Shown here: in pieces, positions 30,761 to 43,450 of the stretch
Position numbering within the stretch: the first letter of the stretch is position 1
How the letters are laid out: each line of letters starts with the position of its first letter
Assembly (NCBI RefSeq): GCF_031010195.1
Contig: NZ_JAUAMC010000007.1
Span: 124,001-188,000, forward strand
Length of the DNA: 64,000 nt
Reading direction: 5' to 3'
DNA from: Halomonas sp. SpR8
Lineage (GTDB): Bacteria; Pseudomonadota; Gammaproteobacteria; Pseudomonadales; Halomonadaceae
Notes under the pieces: generated by a model
What the model saw: the letters and a program-made list of their open reading frames with translations, nothing else
Databases searched by the model: none
Told to the model about the DNA's origin: nothing
Translations under genes and position numbers: made by a program

Positions 30761-31993
30761 ATGGTTGATACAACAGTCATCTTGCTCGGTGTTGTCATGT
30801 TTACGGTCATCGTTATTAGTTTGACGGCGATCATTCTGGCAGCTCGTAGCAAGCTTGTGAGTAGTGGGGACGTGACCATCGAGGTCAACGGCGACCCGGA
30901 GCATACTTTAAGTACTCAGGCCGGTGGTAAGCTGCTAAATACGCTTGCTGCCAACGGGATTTTTCTCTCTTCCGCCTGTGGTGGCGGTGGTTCATGTGCC
31001 CAGTGCAAGTGTCGGGTAGAAGAGGGCGGTGGCTCAATTCTTCCCACCGAAGAGTCGCATTTCACTATGCGCGAGAAGAAAGAGGGCTGGCGTCTATCTT
31101 GTCAGGTGCCTGTGAAGCAGGACATGAGGATAGAAGTCCCTGAAGAGGTCTTTGGGGTGAAAAAGTGGGAGTGCGAGGTTATTGCTAATCCCAACGTTGC
31201 CACCTTTATCAAAGAGCTGAACTTGAAACTGCCTGAAGGTGAAGAAGTAGCTTTCCGTGCCGGTGGCTATGTACAGCTCGTCGCACCGCCTTACGATATC
31301 AAGTTCTCTGACTTTGATATCGATGAGGAGTATCGGGGCGATTGGGAAAAATTTGATATGTTCAAAGTTTCCCATAAGAATAACGAGGAAGTGATTCGCG
31401 CCTACTCCATGGCGAACTACCCGGATGAAAAGGGTATCCTCAAATTCAACATCCGTATTGCGACACCGCCTCCCGGCACTGATCATCCGCCTGGCTTGAT
31501 GTCTACTTACGTATTCAGCCTGAAAGAGGGCGATAAAGTCACCGTGATGGGTCCGTTTGGTGAGTTCTTTGCCCGTGATACTGACGCCGAGATGATCTTT
31601 ATCGGTGGCGGTGCGGGTATGGCACCGATGCGTAGCCATATTTTCGACCAGTTGAAGCGTTTGAAGACTGACCGCAAAATTAGCTTCTGGTACGGCGCAC
31701 GCTCTTGGCGTGAAACTTTCTACAACGAAGAGTACGATCAATTAGCCGAAGAGTTTCCTAACTTTGAGTGGCACTTGGCGCTCTCTGATGCTCTGCCAGA
31801 AGACAACTGGGAAGGCCCAACCGGCTTTATCCATAACGTGCTGTACGAAAACTATCTGAAGGACCATCCGGCGCCGGAAGATTGTGAGTACTACATGTGC
31901 GGGCCGCCGATGATGAACGCCTCGGTTATCAAGCTGCTGCTTGATATGGGGGTTGAGCCGGAAAATATCCTGTTGGATGATTTCGGTGGCTAA
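30761..31993 (+). CDS. nqrF: Na+-translocating NADH:quinone reductase subunit F
   Basis: A 410-residue electron-entry subunit. One N-terminal transmembrane helix is followed by a [2Fe-2S] domain ([16 protein letters not shown] with the fourth Cys in LSCQ), an FAD-binding domain (RAYSMANYP) and an NADH-binding domain ([17 protein letters not shown]). It starts 72 bp after nqrE, the widest gap in the operon, with AATAGGAAACC just upstream of the ATG. Confidence 0.97.
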   Translation: MVDTTVILLGVVMFTVIVISLTAIILAARSKLVSSGDVTIEVNGDPEHTLSTQAGGKLLNTLAANGIFLSSACGGGGSCAQCKCRVEEGGGSILPTEESHFTMREKKEGWRLSCQVPVKQDMRIEVPEEVFGVKKWECEVIANPNVATFIKELNLKLPEGEEVAFRAGGYVQLVAPPYDIKFSDFDIDEEYRGDWEKFDMFKVSHKNNEEVIRAYSMANYPDEKGILKFNIRIATPPPGTDHPPGLMSTYVFSLKEGDKVTVMGPFGEFFARDTDAEMIFIGGGAGMAPMRSHIFDQLKRLKTDRKISFWYGARSWRETFYNEEYDQLAEEFPNFEWHLALSDALPEDNWEGPTGFIHNVLYENYLKDHPAPEDCEYYMCGPPMMNASVIKLLLDMGVEPENILLDDFGG

Positions 31994-32025
31994 ACTGTCG
32001 GTGTAGAGCTGATAGTTGTTGTAAG

Positions 32026-32059
32026 CGGGGCTGGCCTTTTGGTCGGCCCCGTTTGTTTT
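32026..32059 (+). terminator. Intrinsic terminator after nqrF
   Basis: CGGGGCTGGCC and GGTCGGCCCCG can pair as a GC-rich stem with a small loop, followed by TTTGTTTT. It separates nqrF from nqrM, so nqrM is probably transcribed on its own or by read-through. Confidence 0.85.
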
Positions 32060-32215
32060 ATAGATGAAGACGCGCCCCAAGCGCTGATATGAATAGCTCG
32101 GCTGAGGTACAATAGGGCTAATCAATAAAGACCGTGAGGCACTTATCTATACGACTGTTGTCGGCAGGTGAGGCAAATAATTTTAAGCTAGGCAATGTAA
32201 CGCTGGGAGGTTGAT

Positions 32216-32470
32216 ATGACTATTTGGCTACTGGTATTCGGTTTCATGGCACTGGTTATGGGTGCGATGGCCGTGGGCGTCATTATGGGACGCAAACCAA
32301 TTGCCGGTTCATGCGGTGGTTTGAATCAAATCGGCATGAAAGACGGCTGCGATATTTGCGGCGGTAAAGACGAAGTCTGCGAAGAAGAGAACCGCAAGCG
32401 TGGCAGCGTACGCCGCCGTAGTGATGAAAGCCGCGGCGCCGATTTAGGCTACGACGCATCACGTCGGTGA
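32216..32470 (+). CDS. nqrM: Na+-NQR maturation protein NqrM
   Basis: An 84-residue protein with one N-terminal membrane helix and a cysteine motif (SCGGL, then GCDICGG and a further Cys) that is characteristic of NqrM (formerly DUF539). NqrM delivers iron to the NqrD/NqrE cluster during assembly. The tail is charged and basic. A TGGGAGG ribosome binding site precedes the ATG. In many relatives apbE lies between nqrF and nqrM; here that place is empty. Confidence 0.92.
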   Translation: MTIWLLVFGFMALVMGAMAVGVIMGRKPIAGSCGGLNQIGMKDGCDICGGKDEVCEEENRKRGSVRRRSDESRGADLGYDASRR

Positions 32471-32617
32471 GTGGTAAGTAGTGAATAGTAAGTGGTCAAT
32501 AGTGGGTGATATAAAGGCATGCAGCTCTAAGTGGCCCCATCAGCAGTGATTCGATGCATAAAACATGCGTGTTGGGCGGGCGTGTTTTTCTAACGGGGAA
32601 TAGGAGACGCAGCGAGT

Positions 32618-34009
32618 ATGGCGGTTCACAATTACGATGTCGTGGTTATTGGTACGGGTCCTGCGGGAGAAAGCGCGGCTATTAACGCTGCAAAACATGG
32701 CCAACGCGTGGCGATTATTGAAAAGCAGGCCCAGGTAGGGGGCAACTGCACTCACTGGGGAACGATTCCTTCCAAAGCGTTGCGCCATCAGGTCAAACAG
32801 ATCCTGGCGTTTAACACTAACCGTATGTTCCGCGATATTGGTGAACCGCGCTGGTTCTCTTTTCCGAAAGTGATGGAGCGCTCACGTGGCACGATCGACA
32901 AGCAGGTCGAAATGCGTACCACGTTTTATGCGCGTAACCGCATCGATCTATTCCATGGCGTTGCCCGGTTTAAAGATGAGCATACCCTGGTAGTGCGTGA
33001 CAGCCAGGAAGGCATGGAAGAGCTAGTAGCCAAGAAAGTTGTTATCGCCACCGGCTCGCGCCCCTATCGCCCGGCGGATATTAATTTCCGCCATCCGCGC
33101 ATCTACTGCTCTGATACGATTTTAAGTCTTTCGCATACGCCGCGAACACTGGTGATTTTTGGGGCCGGTGTGATTGGCTGTGAGTATGCATCGATTTTTT
33201 CTGGGTTAGGTGTCAAGGTCGATCTGATTAATAACCGCGACAGCCTTCTATCATTCTTGGATGACGAGATTAGCGATGCGCTCTCCTACCATTTGCGCAA
33301 ACATGGTGTGTTAGTGCGCCATAATGAAGAGTATGAGAGCGTTGAGGGCGATGAATCAGGTGTCGTCGTGCGTCTCAATTCGGGTAAGAAAATTCGTGCA
33401 GACGCGTTTTTATGGGCGAACGGCCGAACCGGTAATACCGACAGTTTAGGCTTGGAGAATATTGGCTTAAACGCCAATGGGCGTGGCCAACTCAGTGTCG
33501 ATGAGCATTACCGTACCGAGGTGCCGCATATTTATGCGGCGGGTGATGTGATTGGTTGGCCAAGCTTGGCGAGTGCCGCCTATGACCAGGGGTTGAACTC
33601 GTGTAATGAATTGCTCGATAAAGAGTATCGCTTTGTTAGCGATGTGCCGACCGGTATTTATACCATTCCCGAAATCAGCTCCTTTGGGCCGAATGAGCGC
33701 GAGCTGACAGAAGCAAAAGTACCATACGAAGTTGGCAAAGCCTTTTTCAAAGATACCGCACGGGCGCAAATTACCGGCGATACGGTCGGCATGCTTAAGA
33801 TCCTCTTTCATCAGGACACGTTGGAAATATTGGGGATTCACTGTTTTGGGGATCAAGCCTCTGAAATTCTGCATATCGGCCAAGCGATCATGCAGCAAGA
33901 GGGCGGCGCCAATACACTTAAGTATTTTGTTAATACCACCTTCAACTATCCCACAATGGCGGAGGCTTATCGGGTGGCTGCGCAAAATGGCTTAAATCGA
34001 GTGTTTTAA
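32618..34009 (+). CDS. sthA: Soluble pyridine nucleotide transhydrogenase
   Basis: A 463-residue cytoplasmic flavoprotein exchanging hydride between NADPH and NAD+. The FAD-binding motif is [13 protein letters not shown] and the second Rossmann motif is [14 protein letters not shown]. In the place of the redox-active disulfide of related reductases it has [14 protein letters not shown] with a single Cys, which is diagnostic of SthA. The C-terminal dimerisation domain is complete. It follows nqrM, matching the order seen in pseudomonads. Confidence 0.96.
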   Translation: MAVHNYDVVVIGTGPAGESAAINAAKHGQRVAIIEKQAQVGGNCTHWGTIPSKALRHQVKQILAFNTNRMFRDIGEPRWFSFPKVMERSRGTIDKQVEMRTTFYARNRIDLFHGVARFKDEHTLVVRDSQEGMEELVAKKVVIATGSRPYRPADINFRHPRIYCSDTILSLSHTPRTLVIFGAGVIGCEYASIFSGLGVKVDLINNRDSLLSFLDDEISDALSYHLRKHGVLVRHNEEYESVEGDESGVVVRLNSGKKIRADAFLWANGRTGNTDSLGLENIGLNANGRGQLSVDEHYRTEVPHIYAAGDVIGWPSLASAAYDQGLNSCNELLDKEYRFVSDVPTGIYTIPEISSFGPNERELTEAKVPYEVGKAFFKDTARAQITGDTVGMLKILFHQDTLEILGIHCFGDQASEILHIGQAIMQQEGGANTLKYFVNTTFNYPTMAEAYRVAAQNGLNRVF

Positions 34010-34019
34010 TCTTTAAGCG

Positions 34020-35219
34020 CTAAAAATCAATGGTTTGGCTTGTAAGTATGGGGAAGTACGTTTTTTCCTCACTGAGCGCTGTTGGAGCTGCGTGTGGCAA
34101 CATGCTTTCAACGCAGTTGCGTCCCAGTGCTTTGGCTTGATATAGCGCTTTATCCGCAAAGCAGTAGAGCTGTTCATAGGTGTGAATGCCGCCGTATCCG
34201 GTTGTTACACCAATGCTGACGGTAGGGTTCGCGTTCAGTGCCAGGCCATCGAGCTGATTGCTTTCAATCTCTCGGCGCAGTCGATCTGCCACCTGCAGCG
34301 CATCATGGGTGGTGGTGTTGGGCATTAGTAAACAAAACTCTTCACCCCCAATTCTTGCCAGGGTATCCGATGGTCGGCTCAGGTGACGCAGTTGCTGACT
34401 GATCTGACGCAGCACTTCATCGCCGGTAGGGTGCCCATAGGTGTCGTTAATTTGCTTAAAGTAATCTAGGTCCAACAGCAGTAGGCTGAGCGGCTTGTTA
34501 TCACGCTGTGCTTGAGCCAGAGCAGCTTGGGCGGCACTGACTAAATGCCGACGGTTATAAAGCCCGGTCAATTCATCGATTAACATCAGCTGCTGCATTA
34601 AAGTGCGTTGGCGATGTAGATGCACAACCGCCAGGCAGAGCGTGATCGCTGCACTAACTACCAGCACCAGTAGTACGCTAACCGCGATTGAAAGCCGTTG
34701 CATATCTAAACGTTGCCGAAAAGAAAGGGCATGAATTTCGTCCGATAATTTGCTATAGAGCCCTGCCTGCATGCCTCCCGCCGCGATAGCTGAGCGTTGC
34801 AACGAGTCAATAAGTTCGGGGCGTTGATGAGCTTCTTGTAACTGTTGCGCTAAGTGCACCAAGTGCTTATCAAGTTTGCTAAAATGGCCTTGAAGATATT
34901 CGACTCTCGAAACGAGAGAGCGGGTTCGAATGTTCGATTGGATAGTCGTTAAATGCTGTTGAGAGAGCGAAATAAAATAACTAATAGATTCAATATGGTT
35001 GCTGTTAGCTTGACGACTGCTGTCTTCTAACGCAGCTCGCAATAGTGGTGCAGCTTGCTGCGCCAGCATAACGTCACTAATCAATGAGGTGTAATCAGCA
35101 CTGGCTTTTTGACAAGCGTTGTAAACATAGCTGCCCACCAGGGCCGACATGGCACAGAGGATAATGGCAAAAATGACGGCCATACTCCTGCCAGGCTGCT
35201 GAATGAAACGAGAAATCAT
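34020..35219 (-). CDS. Membrane-bound diguanylate cyclase (GGDEF)
   Basis: A 399-residue protein predicted to make cyclic di-GMP. It has an N-terminal transmembrane helix, a helical periplasmic sensor of about 150 residues with no domain name I recognise, a second helix, then a GGDEF domain starting at DELTGLYNRRHL. The active-site motif is GGEEF, and an upstream RxxD inhibitory site is not obvious. ATG 35219 gives a membrane segment right at the N terminus; an upstream in-frame start at 35279 would add 20 residues. It is convergent with sthA. Confidence 0.88.
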   Translation of the reverse strand: MISRFIQQPGRSMAVIFAIILCAMSALVGSYVYNACQKASADYTSLISDVMLAQQAAPLLRAALEDSSRQANSNHIESISYFISLSQQHLTTIQSNIRTRSLVSRVEYLQGHFSKLDKHLVHLAQQLQEAHQRPELIDSLQRSAIAAGGMQAGLYSKLSDEIHALSFRQRLDMQRLSIAVSVLLVLVVSAAITLCLAVVHLHRQRTLMQQLMLIDELTGLYNRRHLVSAAQAALAQAQRDNKPLSLLLLDLDYFKQINDTYGHPTGDEVLRQISQQLRHLSRPSDTLARIGGEEFCLLMPNTTTHDALQVADRLRREIESNQLDGLALNANPTVSIGVTTGYGGIHTYEQLYCFADKALYQAKALGRNCVESMLPHAAPTALSEEKTYFPILTSQTIDF

Positions 35220-35491
35220 CACGACACCATCGACGTGATAATAGAGATGGTGTCCCTGTTGGCGAAGGGGAGTGAGCACAAGGCTACGTGCGGAGCGTGC
35301 TTATGATGCAAAAGGTATTTCCGCATGGCACCTCTCCCATTAATGGTCAGGTAGTCCAAAGAACAACTTGAAAACGTCTTCCTTATGCAACTTAAGCACT
35401 CGCCCGCAAACTCTGCCATCCCACAACTTTACTAATTGTAGGATCATACTTATGCTCGTTATTATTAATAAATAGTGGTATTAGTTGATAT

Positions 35492-36430
35492 TTAACGGTT
35501 ATTTAGCGAGTCTAAGGCTAGCCGCGCTTTTTCTTGCCAGCTACCTTCAAGTGAAGCGGCTTGAGTTAGTGCCTTACGTGCAGCATCAGACTGATCTAGC
35601 TGACGTAATACAAGACCTAGATTTAGCCAAGCGGCCCCAATCTCTTCATCAAGCTCGGTTGCGCGCTCAAACGCTTCGCGTGCCTTGTCGGGTTGCCGGT
35701 CGGCGTAAAAGGCGTTGCCCAGCGCGAACTGACCCACTGCGTTAGCCGGATGGCGCTCTACAAACGCTTCCCAACTGGAAAGTGCTGCCTGAGGCCCGTG
35801 GCTCTCTTCGTAGGCGCTAATCGCCTCTAGCGCGTTACGGGCGGTAATGCCCGTGGGCAGTGTGCCTGGCTCGGCAACGACAAATCCCCACCGTTCAGTG
35901 CGTGCCCAGGTCGCGTCAAAGCGACTAAACGACATCGTATGGCGCTCAACCTCACCGCTACGCAGGATAAGAGTCTCGTTAGGTAAGTCGTAACCAATCG
36001 CAACCGCATAGTGCCACATGGGGTAAATGGGTAATGATAAATTTTGCATGACCACGACAGGATCTCCCGCTGCCAAGTGGCCTAGCAGCTCATCCATCGT
36101 GCCGCGAATAGGATAAGCTATCTGCTTATAACGGCGCACAGTGGCGAGCATTTCAGGCTGTACACTGCCATCGCGCTCCGGCAAGAATACTTGTGGAATC
36201 AGTTGCTCAACGTCCGTCTCAACATCTTGATGATTAAGCACCATTGCGAGCGTTGCAGGTCCGCACTGAAATTCCGTTTGCGCATAAAATGGAACGCTTT
36301 CAATCTCAACTTGCGGCGGCAGCTCGCTGTAACTGCTTTGCAGTAACACCGGGTTACGGGCACAGCCGCTCATTAGTAGCAGCAAAATAAAAACGCCCGC
36401 AAAGCGGGCGTGATAAAACCTGTGATTCAT
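35492..36430 (-). CDS. PA2778-family lipoprotein: C39-like cysteine peptidase with TPRs
   Basis: A 312-residue predicted lipoprotein with lipobox LLLMSGC. A C39-type peptidase domain follows, with the nucleophile in FQCGPATLAMVL and the His in MWHYAVAIGY. Tetratricopeptide repeats occupy the C-terminal third (AVGQFALGNAFYADRQPDKAREAFERA and onward). It is adjacent to a PA2779-type gene, a pairing found in pseudomonads and relatives; the substrate is unknown. The signal peptide codons coincide with a terminator-like hairpin (separate entry). Confidence 0.85.
   Translation of the reverse strand: MNHRFYHARFAGVFILLLLMSGCARNPVLLQSSYSELPPQVEIESVPFYAQTEFQCGPATLAMVLNHQDVETDVEQLIPQVFLPERDGSVQPEMLATVRRYKQIAYPIRGTMDELLGHLAAGDPVVVMQNLSLPIYPMWHYAVAIGYDLPNETLILRSGEVERHTMSFSRFDATWARTERWGFVVAEPGTLPTGITARNALEAISAYEESHGPQAALSSWEAFVERHPANAVGQFALGNAFYADRQPDKAREAFERATELDEEIGAAWLNLGLVLRQLDQSDAARKALTQAASLEGSWQEKARLALDSLNNR
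36383..36410 (-). terminator. Terminator-like hairpin inside the PA2778-type signal peptide
   Basis: On the minus strand, CGCCCGC-TTT-GCGGGCG is a perfect 7-bp stem followed by TTTTTATTTTG. It looks like an intrinsic terminator for the upstream PA2779-type gene, yet it lies within codons 7-17 of the next gene. It could set the expression ratio of the two genes. Confidence 0.7.
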
Positions 36431-36440
36431 GTGTTGCCTA

Positions 36441-36839
36441 TTAACGAGTGAACGGATAAACGTCGGTTAGACCGAGAATGTCGGTGACTAACAAAATGAT
36501 GAAAACGGCGAATAAAGCGCCTACAACGCCAGCACCGGCAGGCAGTTGCTCAAGCTGCTCGGCCATCTGCTGTGCTTCAGCATCGCTAAGTGCGGCAACA
36601 CGGGCATCGACTTCGTCCAAGTCAACACCCTGTTTTAGCAGCTGATCTTGCACATCGGCGCGGGCCAGAATTTCGTTGATACGTTCACGGTCAGCGCCCG
36701 CACGATCACCTGCCAAAACAGATTGGGTAGAGACTAAATCCATTGACTGAGGTGCAGCGGGGGCGGCAGCAACGGGTAGGCTGGTAATAACGAGTGCCGC
36801 AATGAGCAGGGTAGAGAGGTAAGCACGCAATGTTTTCAT
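36441..36839 (-). CDS. PA2779-family protein
   Basis: A 132-residue small envelope protein with a signal peptide (cleavage near AAAPAAP). A central charged helix (ERINEILARADVQDQLLKQG) is followed by a C-terminal membrane helix (GVVGALFAVFIILLVTDIL) and a short tail. This layout matches the PA2779 family, whose function is unknown. The partner PA2778-type gene begins 11 bp downstream. Confidence 0.85.
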   Translation of the reverse strand: MKTLRAYLSTLLIAALVITSLPVAAAPAAPQSMDLVSTQSVLAGDRAGADRERINEILARADVQDQLLKQGVDLDEVDARVAALSDAEAQQMAEQLEQLPAGAGVVGALFAVFIILLVTDILGLTDVYPFTR

Positions 36840-36945
36840 CGTCTTCTTCCTTATAGACTAGTCGGGTGGGGACAAGCTTTTTTTATGGCTTGAATCAACA
36901 GTATAGAAACTATTGAAGTGATTTTTAAGCCCAATATGCAAAGTG

Positions 36946-38024
36946 CTAATTATTTGCACTAATGCGATAAGTACTAATGCGATAAGTCCAGGCGCTCTCT
37001 GAGAGTAACCCGCGTCCCCCGGCCATGGTCATGGCCAAATCGTGTAACCCTGGCCACAGCGGTACCGCTGCTGCTCCCTTGACGGCTAAATCAAGCCGTT
37101 GCGCCATTAACAGCAGCTTATGCAGGCGCTTCATAGGCAAACGGCTGATGGCCTTTTGATAGGCCGGGCGGCGCTTATCAAAAATCATCGGCTTTTGGCC
37201 TTTGCAAGCGTGTTCAAAGCTCTGCCCTTGATCAAGATGCTGGTGCAGCGAAAGTAGCGTGCGCAGTTCACGGGTCAGTGCCCACAGCACAATTGGCGCT
37301 TCAACGCCTTCACTACGCAGGCCATTAACAATGCGTGAAGCGCGGCTGGGTTCGCCTTTTAAGCAGGCATCGGCCAGGTTGAAAACATCAAAGCGTGTGC
37401 TGTCTTCGACCCCTTGGGCAATGCTCTCTACGTTAAGGCGCGTGCCTTGAGGATGAATCAGCGCCAGCTTTTGCAGCTCCTGATCGGCGGCTAGTAAGTT
37501 GCCTTCGGTGCGCTCGCCCAGCAGGCGGGCCGCATCCAACTCAATTTGCAAACCGTGCAGCGAAGCGCGGTCGCGTAGCCAGTAACCCAAACGGGAAGCA
37601 TCGACAGGCCAGACCGGTACAAACAGACCATGCTTATCGAGTGTTTTAAACCAAGCGGCTTTTTGCTGCTTGGCGTCGAGCTTGCCCATACTGATGAGCA
37701 GGACATCATCGCTGTTATCCAGCGTCTCGGCATACTGCGCCAGCGCTTTGCTTCCTTCCTGGCCGAGCTTGTGATTACCCAGCCGCAGCTCCAGCAGCTT
37801 ACTGGTCGCGAACAGCGATAGGTTGCTGGACATTTCCATCAAGCGGCCCCAGGCGAAGTTGGGCTCAACATCCAGCACTTCGCGCTCTTCAACACCCGAT
37901 TGTCGAGCGGCGGCCCTTACCGCATCGCAGGCATCGCGATGCTGCAAGGGCTCGTCGCCCGCCACGATCACCACGCGAGGAAGCTTTTTTGCCAACGCAG
38001 CGGGTAGCTGATCAGCAAATACCT

Positions 38025-38028
<4 letters not shown>
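36946..38028 (-). CDS. holA: DNA polymerase III subunit delta
   Basis: A 360-residue subunit of the clamp loader that opens the beta clamp. The N-terminal ATPase-like domain starts MKVFADQLPAAL with the VVIVAGDEPL segment, and the C-terminal collar domain follows. The last residues, TYRISTYRISANN, come from an exact 15-bp duplication and are not part of the conserved fold. It overlaps lptE by four bases; leuS-lptE-holA is a conserved operon. Confidence 0.94.
36959..36988 (+). repeat. Exact 15-bp tandem duplication at the 3' end of holA
   Basis: ACTAATGCGATAAGT occurs twice in direct succession. Read on the minus strand, each unit encodes TYRIS in frame. The preceding bases (GTGCTAATTATTTGC) may be a third, diverged unit. 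Confidence 0.9.
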
Positions 38029-41191
<3,163 letters not shown>

Positions 41192-41262
41192 CTATGCAGG
41201 TGTATCCTTGAACGGTAAGCCGATGATAGGTAACCGCACGCGTCGACAAAAGGAGAGGCATC

Positions 41263-41784
41263 ATGAGTGAACAACAGAATGACAATCGCCTACGCGAAGG
41301 CTACGAACGCTTGTTAGAGCGGATGCAGGGGGGCGCTAACGAGCTAACCTGGGAAAACTTACAGAAGGATCTGGACGACGCGGTGGAGTTTGAAGCGGAG
41401 TTAGAAGAGTACACCAAAGACGAGCTAGCCCTGCTACGCGCCTGGGTAGAGCGCGACCTTAAAGACATGCGCTACTTCATGGCAGACACTGGCAAGCAGG
41501 TCGCCAGCTGGTTGGGCATTGATATTGACGGCCTTTCTCGCCGCGTAGCCGAGTCACTGCTGTCGATTGCCGACCGCAGCGTGGTCGAGCGCGAACGCTT
41601 TGAAGATGATTTAGAAGCCGCCCGCGCCGACTACTGCGAAGGCGAAATGGCCGCACCCGGTTTAATGGCCTGTACCCACTGCGATGCCCAGGTAATGCTG
41701 CCATCCGTGGCCCGCCTGGAACCCTGTCACCAGTGTGGCCATCGCTACTTCTACCGCTTCCCCAGCAAAATCATCGAGACGTAA
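41263..41784 (+). CDS. Zinc-ribbon protein, YbeL/DUF1451 family
   Basis: A 173-residue cytoplasmic protein. The N-terminal three quarters are helical and rich in Glu and Arg, and the C-terminal zinc ribbon has two CxxC pairs (CTHCDAQ and CHQCGHRYFYR). This layout fits the YbeL/DUF1451 family, often encoded beside leuS and divergently from it, as here. The function is unknown. An AAAGGAGAGG ribosome binding site precedes the ATG. Confidence 0.85.
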   Translation: MSEQQNDNRLREGYERLLERMQGGANELTWENLQKDLDDAVEFEAELEEYTKDELALLRAWVERDLKDMRYFMADTGKQVASWLGIDIDGLSRRVAESLLSIADRSVVERERFEDDLEAARADYCEGEMAAPGLMACTHCDAQVMLPSVARLEPCHQCGHRYFYRFPSKIIET

Positions 41785-41792
41785 GACGCTGC

Positions 41793-43106
41793 TTAACCGG
41801 CCAAATAACTGACGCCTGCGATCGCCCCCAGCGAAAGCAGGCTCATTATCGCCGCGTAGAGCAGATTATTTTTCATCATGCGATAACCGCTCACGCCGTA
41901 ACGCCCTTGCAGCGAAAGATTAATTCCCGAAAGCGGTCCCACGCTGGTGCCCACCGCCCAAGACGTTAATGCCACAAACGCAAACACGGTCTGTTCGCCG
42001 CCCTGCAAATTTAGCATCGACGCCAGCACCGAGACGCCAATAATCGGGTGCAGGCCTGCCAGCGCGCTAAGCGTAATCCCCGCAAAGCTGATCATCGCCT
42101 GTGGCGCGCCAAAGCGGGTGAATAGCGTCCAATCGCTGCCAGCCGCCGCCGTGACCAGCGTCGAAAGGCCAATGGTTAACAAGCCTGCCGCCAAAAATAG
42201 CGAAATCTCCCCGCGCATGGCGGGTAGACGCGTAGTGGTGTGCTGACGAATGCGCCGAAGGGGAAATTGGGGCCCATGGGGCAGGTTGCTCAGCAGTGCA
42301 ACGCTGGGTAGCAGAAAAGTGATAATGCTAACAATGGTAAGAGCAGGGGTGAGCACAAAGTGAAATAGCATCACCAGCGCTGCCATACCCACGGGCATTA
42401 ACAGGCTACGCGGTGCCAGTGAGTAACCATCCACCTCGCTGAGATCAAACCGCCGCCTTAGCTCCAGCGTGGTTAACAGCCCTGACAGCATCGCCATGGG
42501 AAAGCCCACCACGGCAATTTGCGCATACTCAACCTCGGGCACCAGCGCGATCACCACGCCCATCGAGGCAAAAAATGGCGACCACAGCGCCGCGCTACTC
42601 AGCCCCCGGTTAAGTGCTAACAGCTGCGGCGTCGTCAATGGCCCGCGCCGAGCAAGCTTATCGCCGACCATAAACACGGTAGAGAGATTCAAAATCGTGC
42701 CCAGGAAGTGCACCCCCAACCAGGTACGCAAAATACCGCCCGCCCCAGTCACTCGGCTTCCCGTCGCGCCCTTATTACCTTGCTTACCAATCAGCGAGAT
42801 AAAGCTAACGCCCACCAGCATCGCCGCTACAAAGATATTCCCTTGCAACATAGCGGGCCAATCCACCTCAGCGCCATACACAAACCGCGCCACCAGCAGC
42901 ATGCCCACACCCAGCGCAATCAGCACGCCCGCCTGAATGCGCGAGCGGCGAGGAATGTCCCGCCAAAGCAACACAACCGCCGCCCACAGCAAATAGCTCA
43001 CCGCATGGGCAGTGCTCAACCAGCCGGTAAAGCCAATAATTTGTGCGATCAAACCAAGCAGAATCAACACGCCCGCCAAGCGCTGCCGAGAAGTCGTCTC
43101 TTGCAT
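41793..43106 (-). CDS. Multipass inner-membrane protein, transporter-like
   Basis: A 437-residue, very hydrophobic protein with roughly eleven or twelve predicted helices and a short cytoplasmic loop around residues 105-125 (GKQGNKGATGSRV). Re-entrant-loop-like patterns such as GLHPIIGVSVLASML and SVGPLSGINLSLQGRYG near the C terminus resemble ion-transporter-superfamily carriers, but I cannot name a substrate or family with confidence. It is the last intact core gene before the integron. Confidence 0.7.
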   Translation of the reverse strand: MQETTSRQRLAGVLILLGLIAQIIGFTGWLSTAHAVSYLLWAAVVLLWRDIPRRSRIQAGVLIALGVGMLLVARFVYGAEVDWPAMLQGNIFVAAMLVGVSFISLIGKQGNKGATGSRVTGAGGILRTWLGVHFLGTILNLSTVFMVGDKLARRGPLTTPQLLALNRGLSSAALWSPFFASMGVVIALVPEVEYAQIAVVGFPMAMLSGLLTTLELRRRFDLSEVDGYSLAPRSLLMPVGMAALVMLFHFVLTPALTIVSIITFLLPSVALLSNLPHGPQFPLRRIRQHTTTRLPAMRGEISLFLAAGLLTIGLSTLVTAAAGSDWTLFTRFGAPQAMISFAGITLSALAGLHPIIGVSVLASMLNLQGGEQTVFAFVALTSWAVGTSVGPLSGINLSLQGRYGVSGYRMMKNNLLYAAIMSLLSLGAIAGVSYLAG

Positions 43107-43450
43107 GCCAAACCCTTAATAGTGAATTAGCAGGCTAATAGGATTTGCAGAAGAAGGCCAGCGGTAGGCAGGTAATGATCGAGTGGTTTTCGTAGCGCGT
43201 GGTAACGAGTGAAGCACCCGCGAAGTACTACACAGCGGCATCAGATCAGCAGCCAACAAACGGTTGGCCCCAACGCTTTCTTGCATTATCACGAGACCTA
43301 AGCCAAATTTATGAATGAGGTATGATCAATGAGCCAAACACGGTCGCAATTGGCGCGTTTTTAACGTAATCCAAATGTGCCGTGGCGGTAGCGTGGCTAG
43401 AGTAACGGCCTAGTAATTAAGTTATAGCATCAAGAGGGCTTGTTAAGCCT
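43107..43450. other. Non-coding stretch between core and integron
   Basis: About 340 bp with no gene I can support. The missing second half of intI is not visible here in any frame. It includes a short palindromic patch (CCAACAAACGGTTGGC, about 43253-43268). Confidence 0.4.

Noticed and set aside
42469..43130. Pro/Thr/His-rich frames on the + strand opposite the membrane protein gene
   Set aside because: The composition is that of an antisense reading of a hydrophobic protein; the minus-strand frame has a coherent multipass membrane protein.
43107..43300. Minus-strand frame starting MQESVGANRLLAADL
   Set aside because: About 55 codons with no similarity I recognise, no ribosome binding site, and it ends just before the membrane protein gene; probably non-coding.
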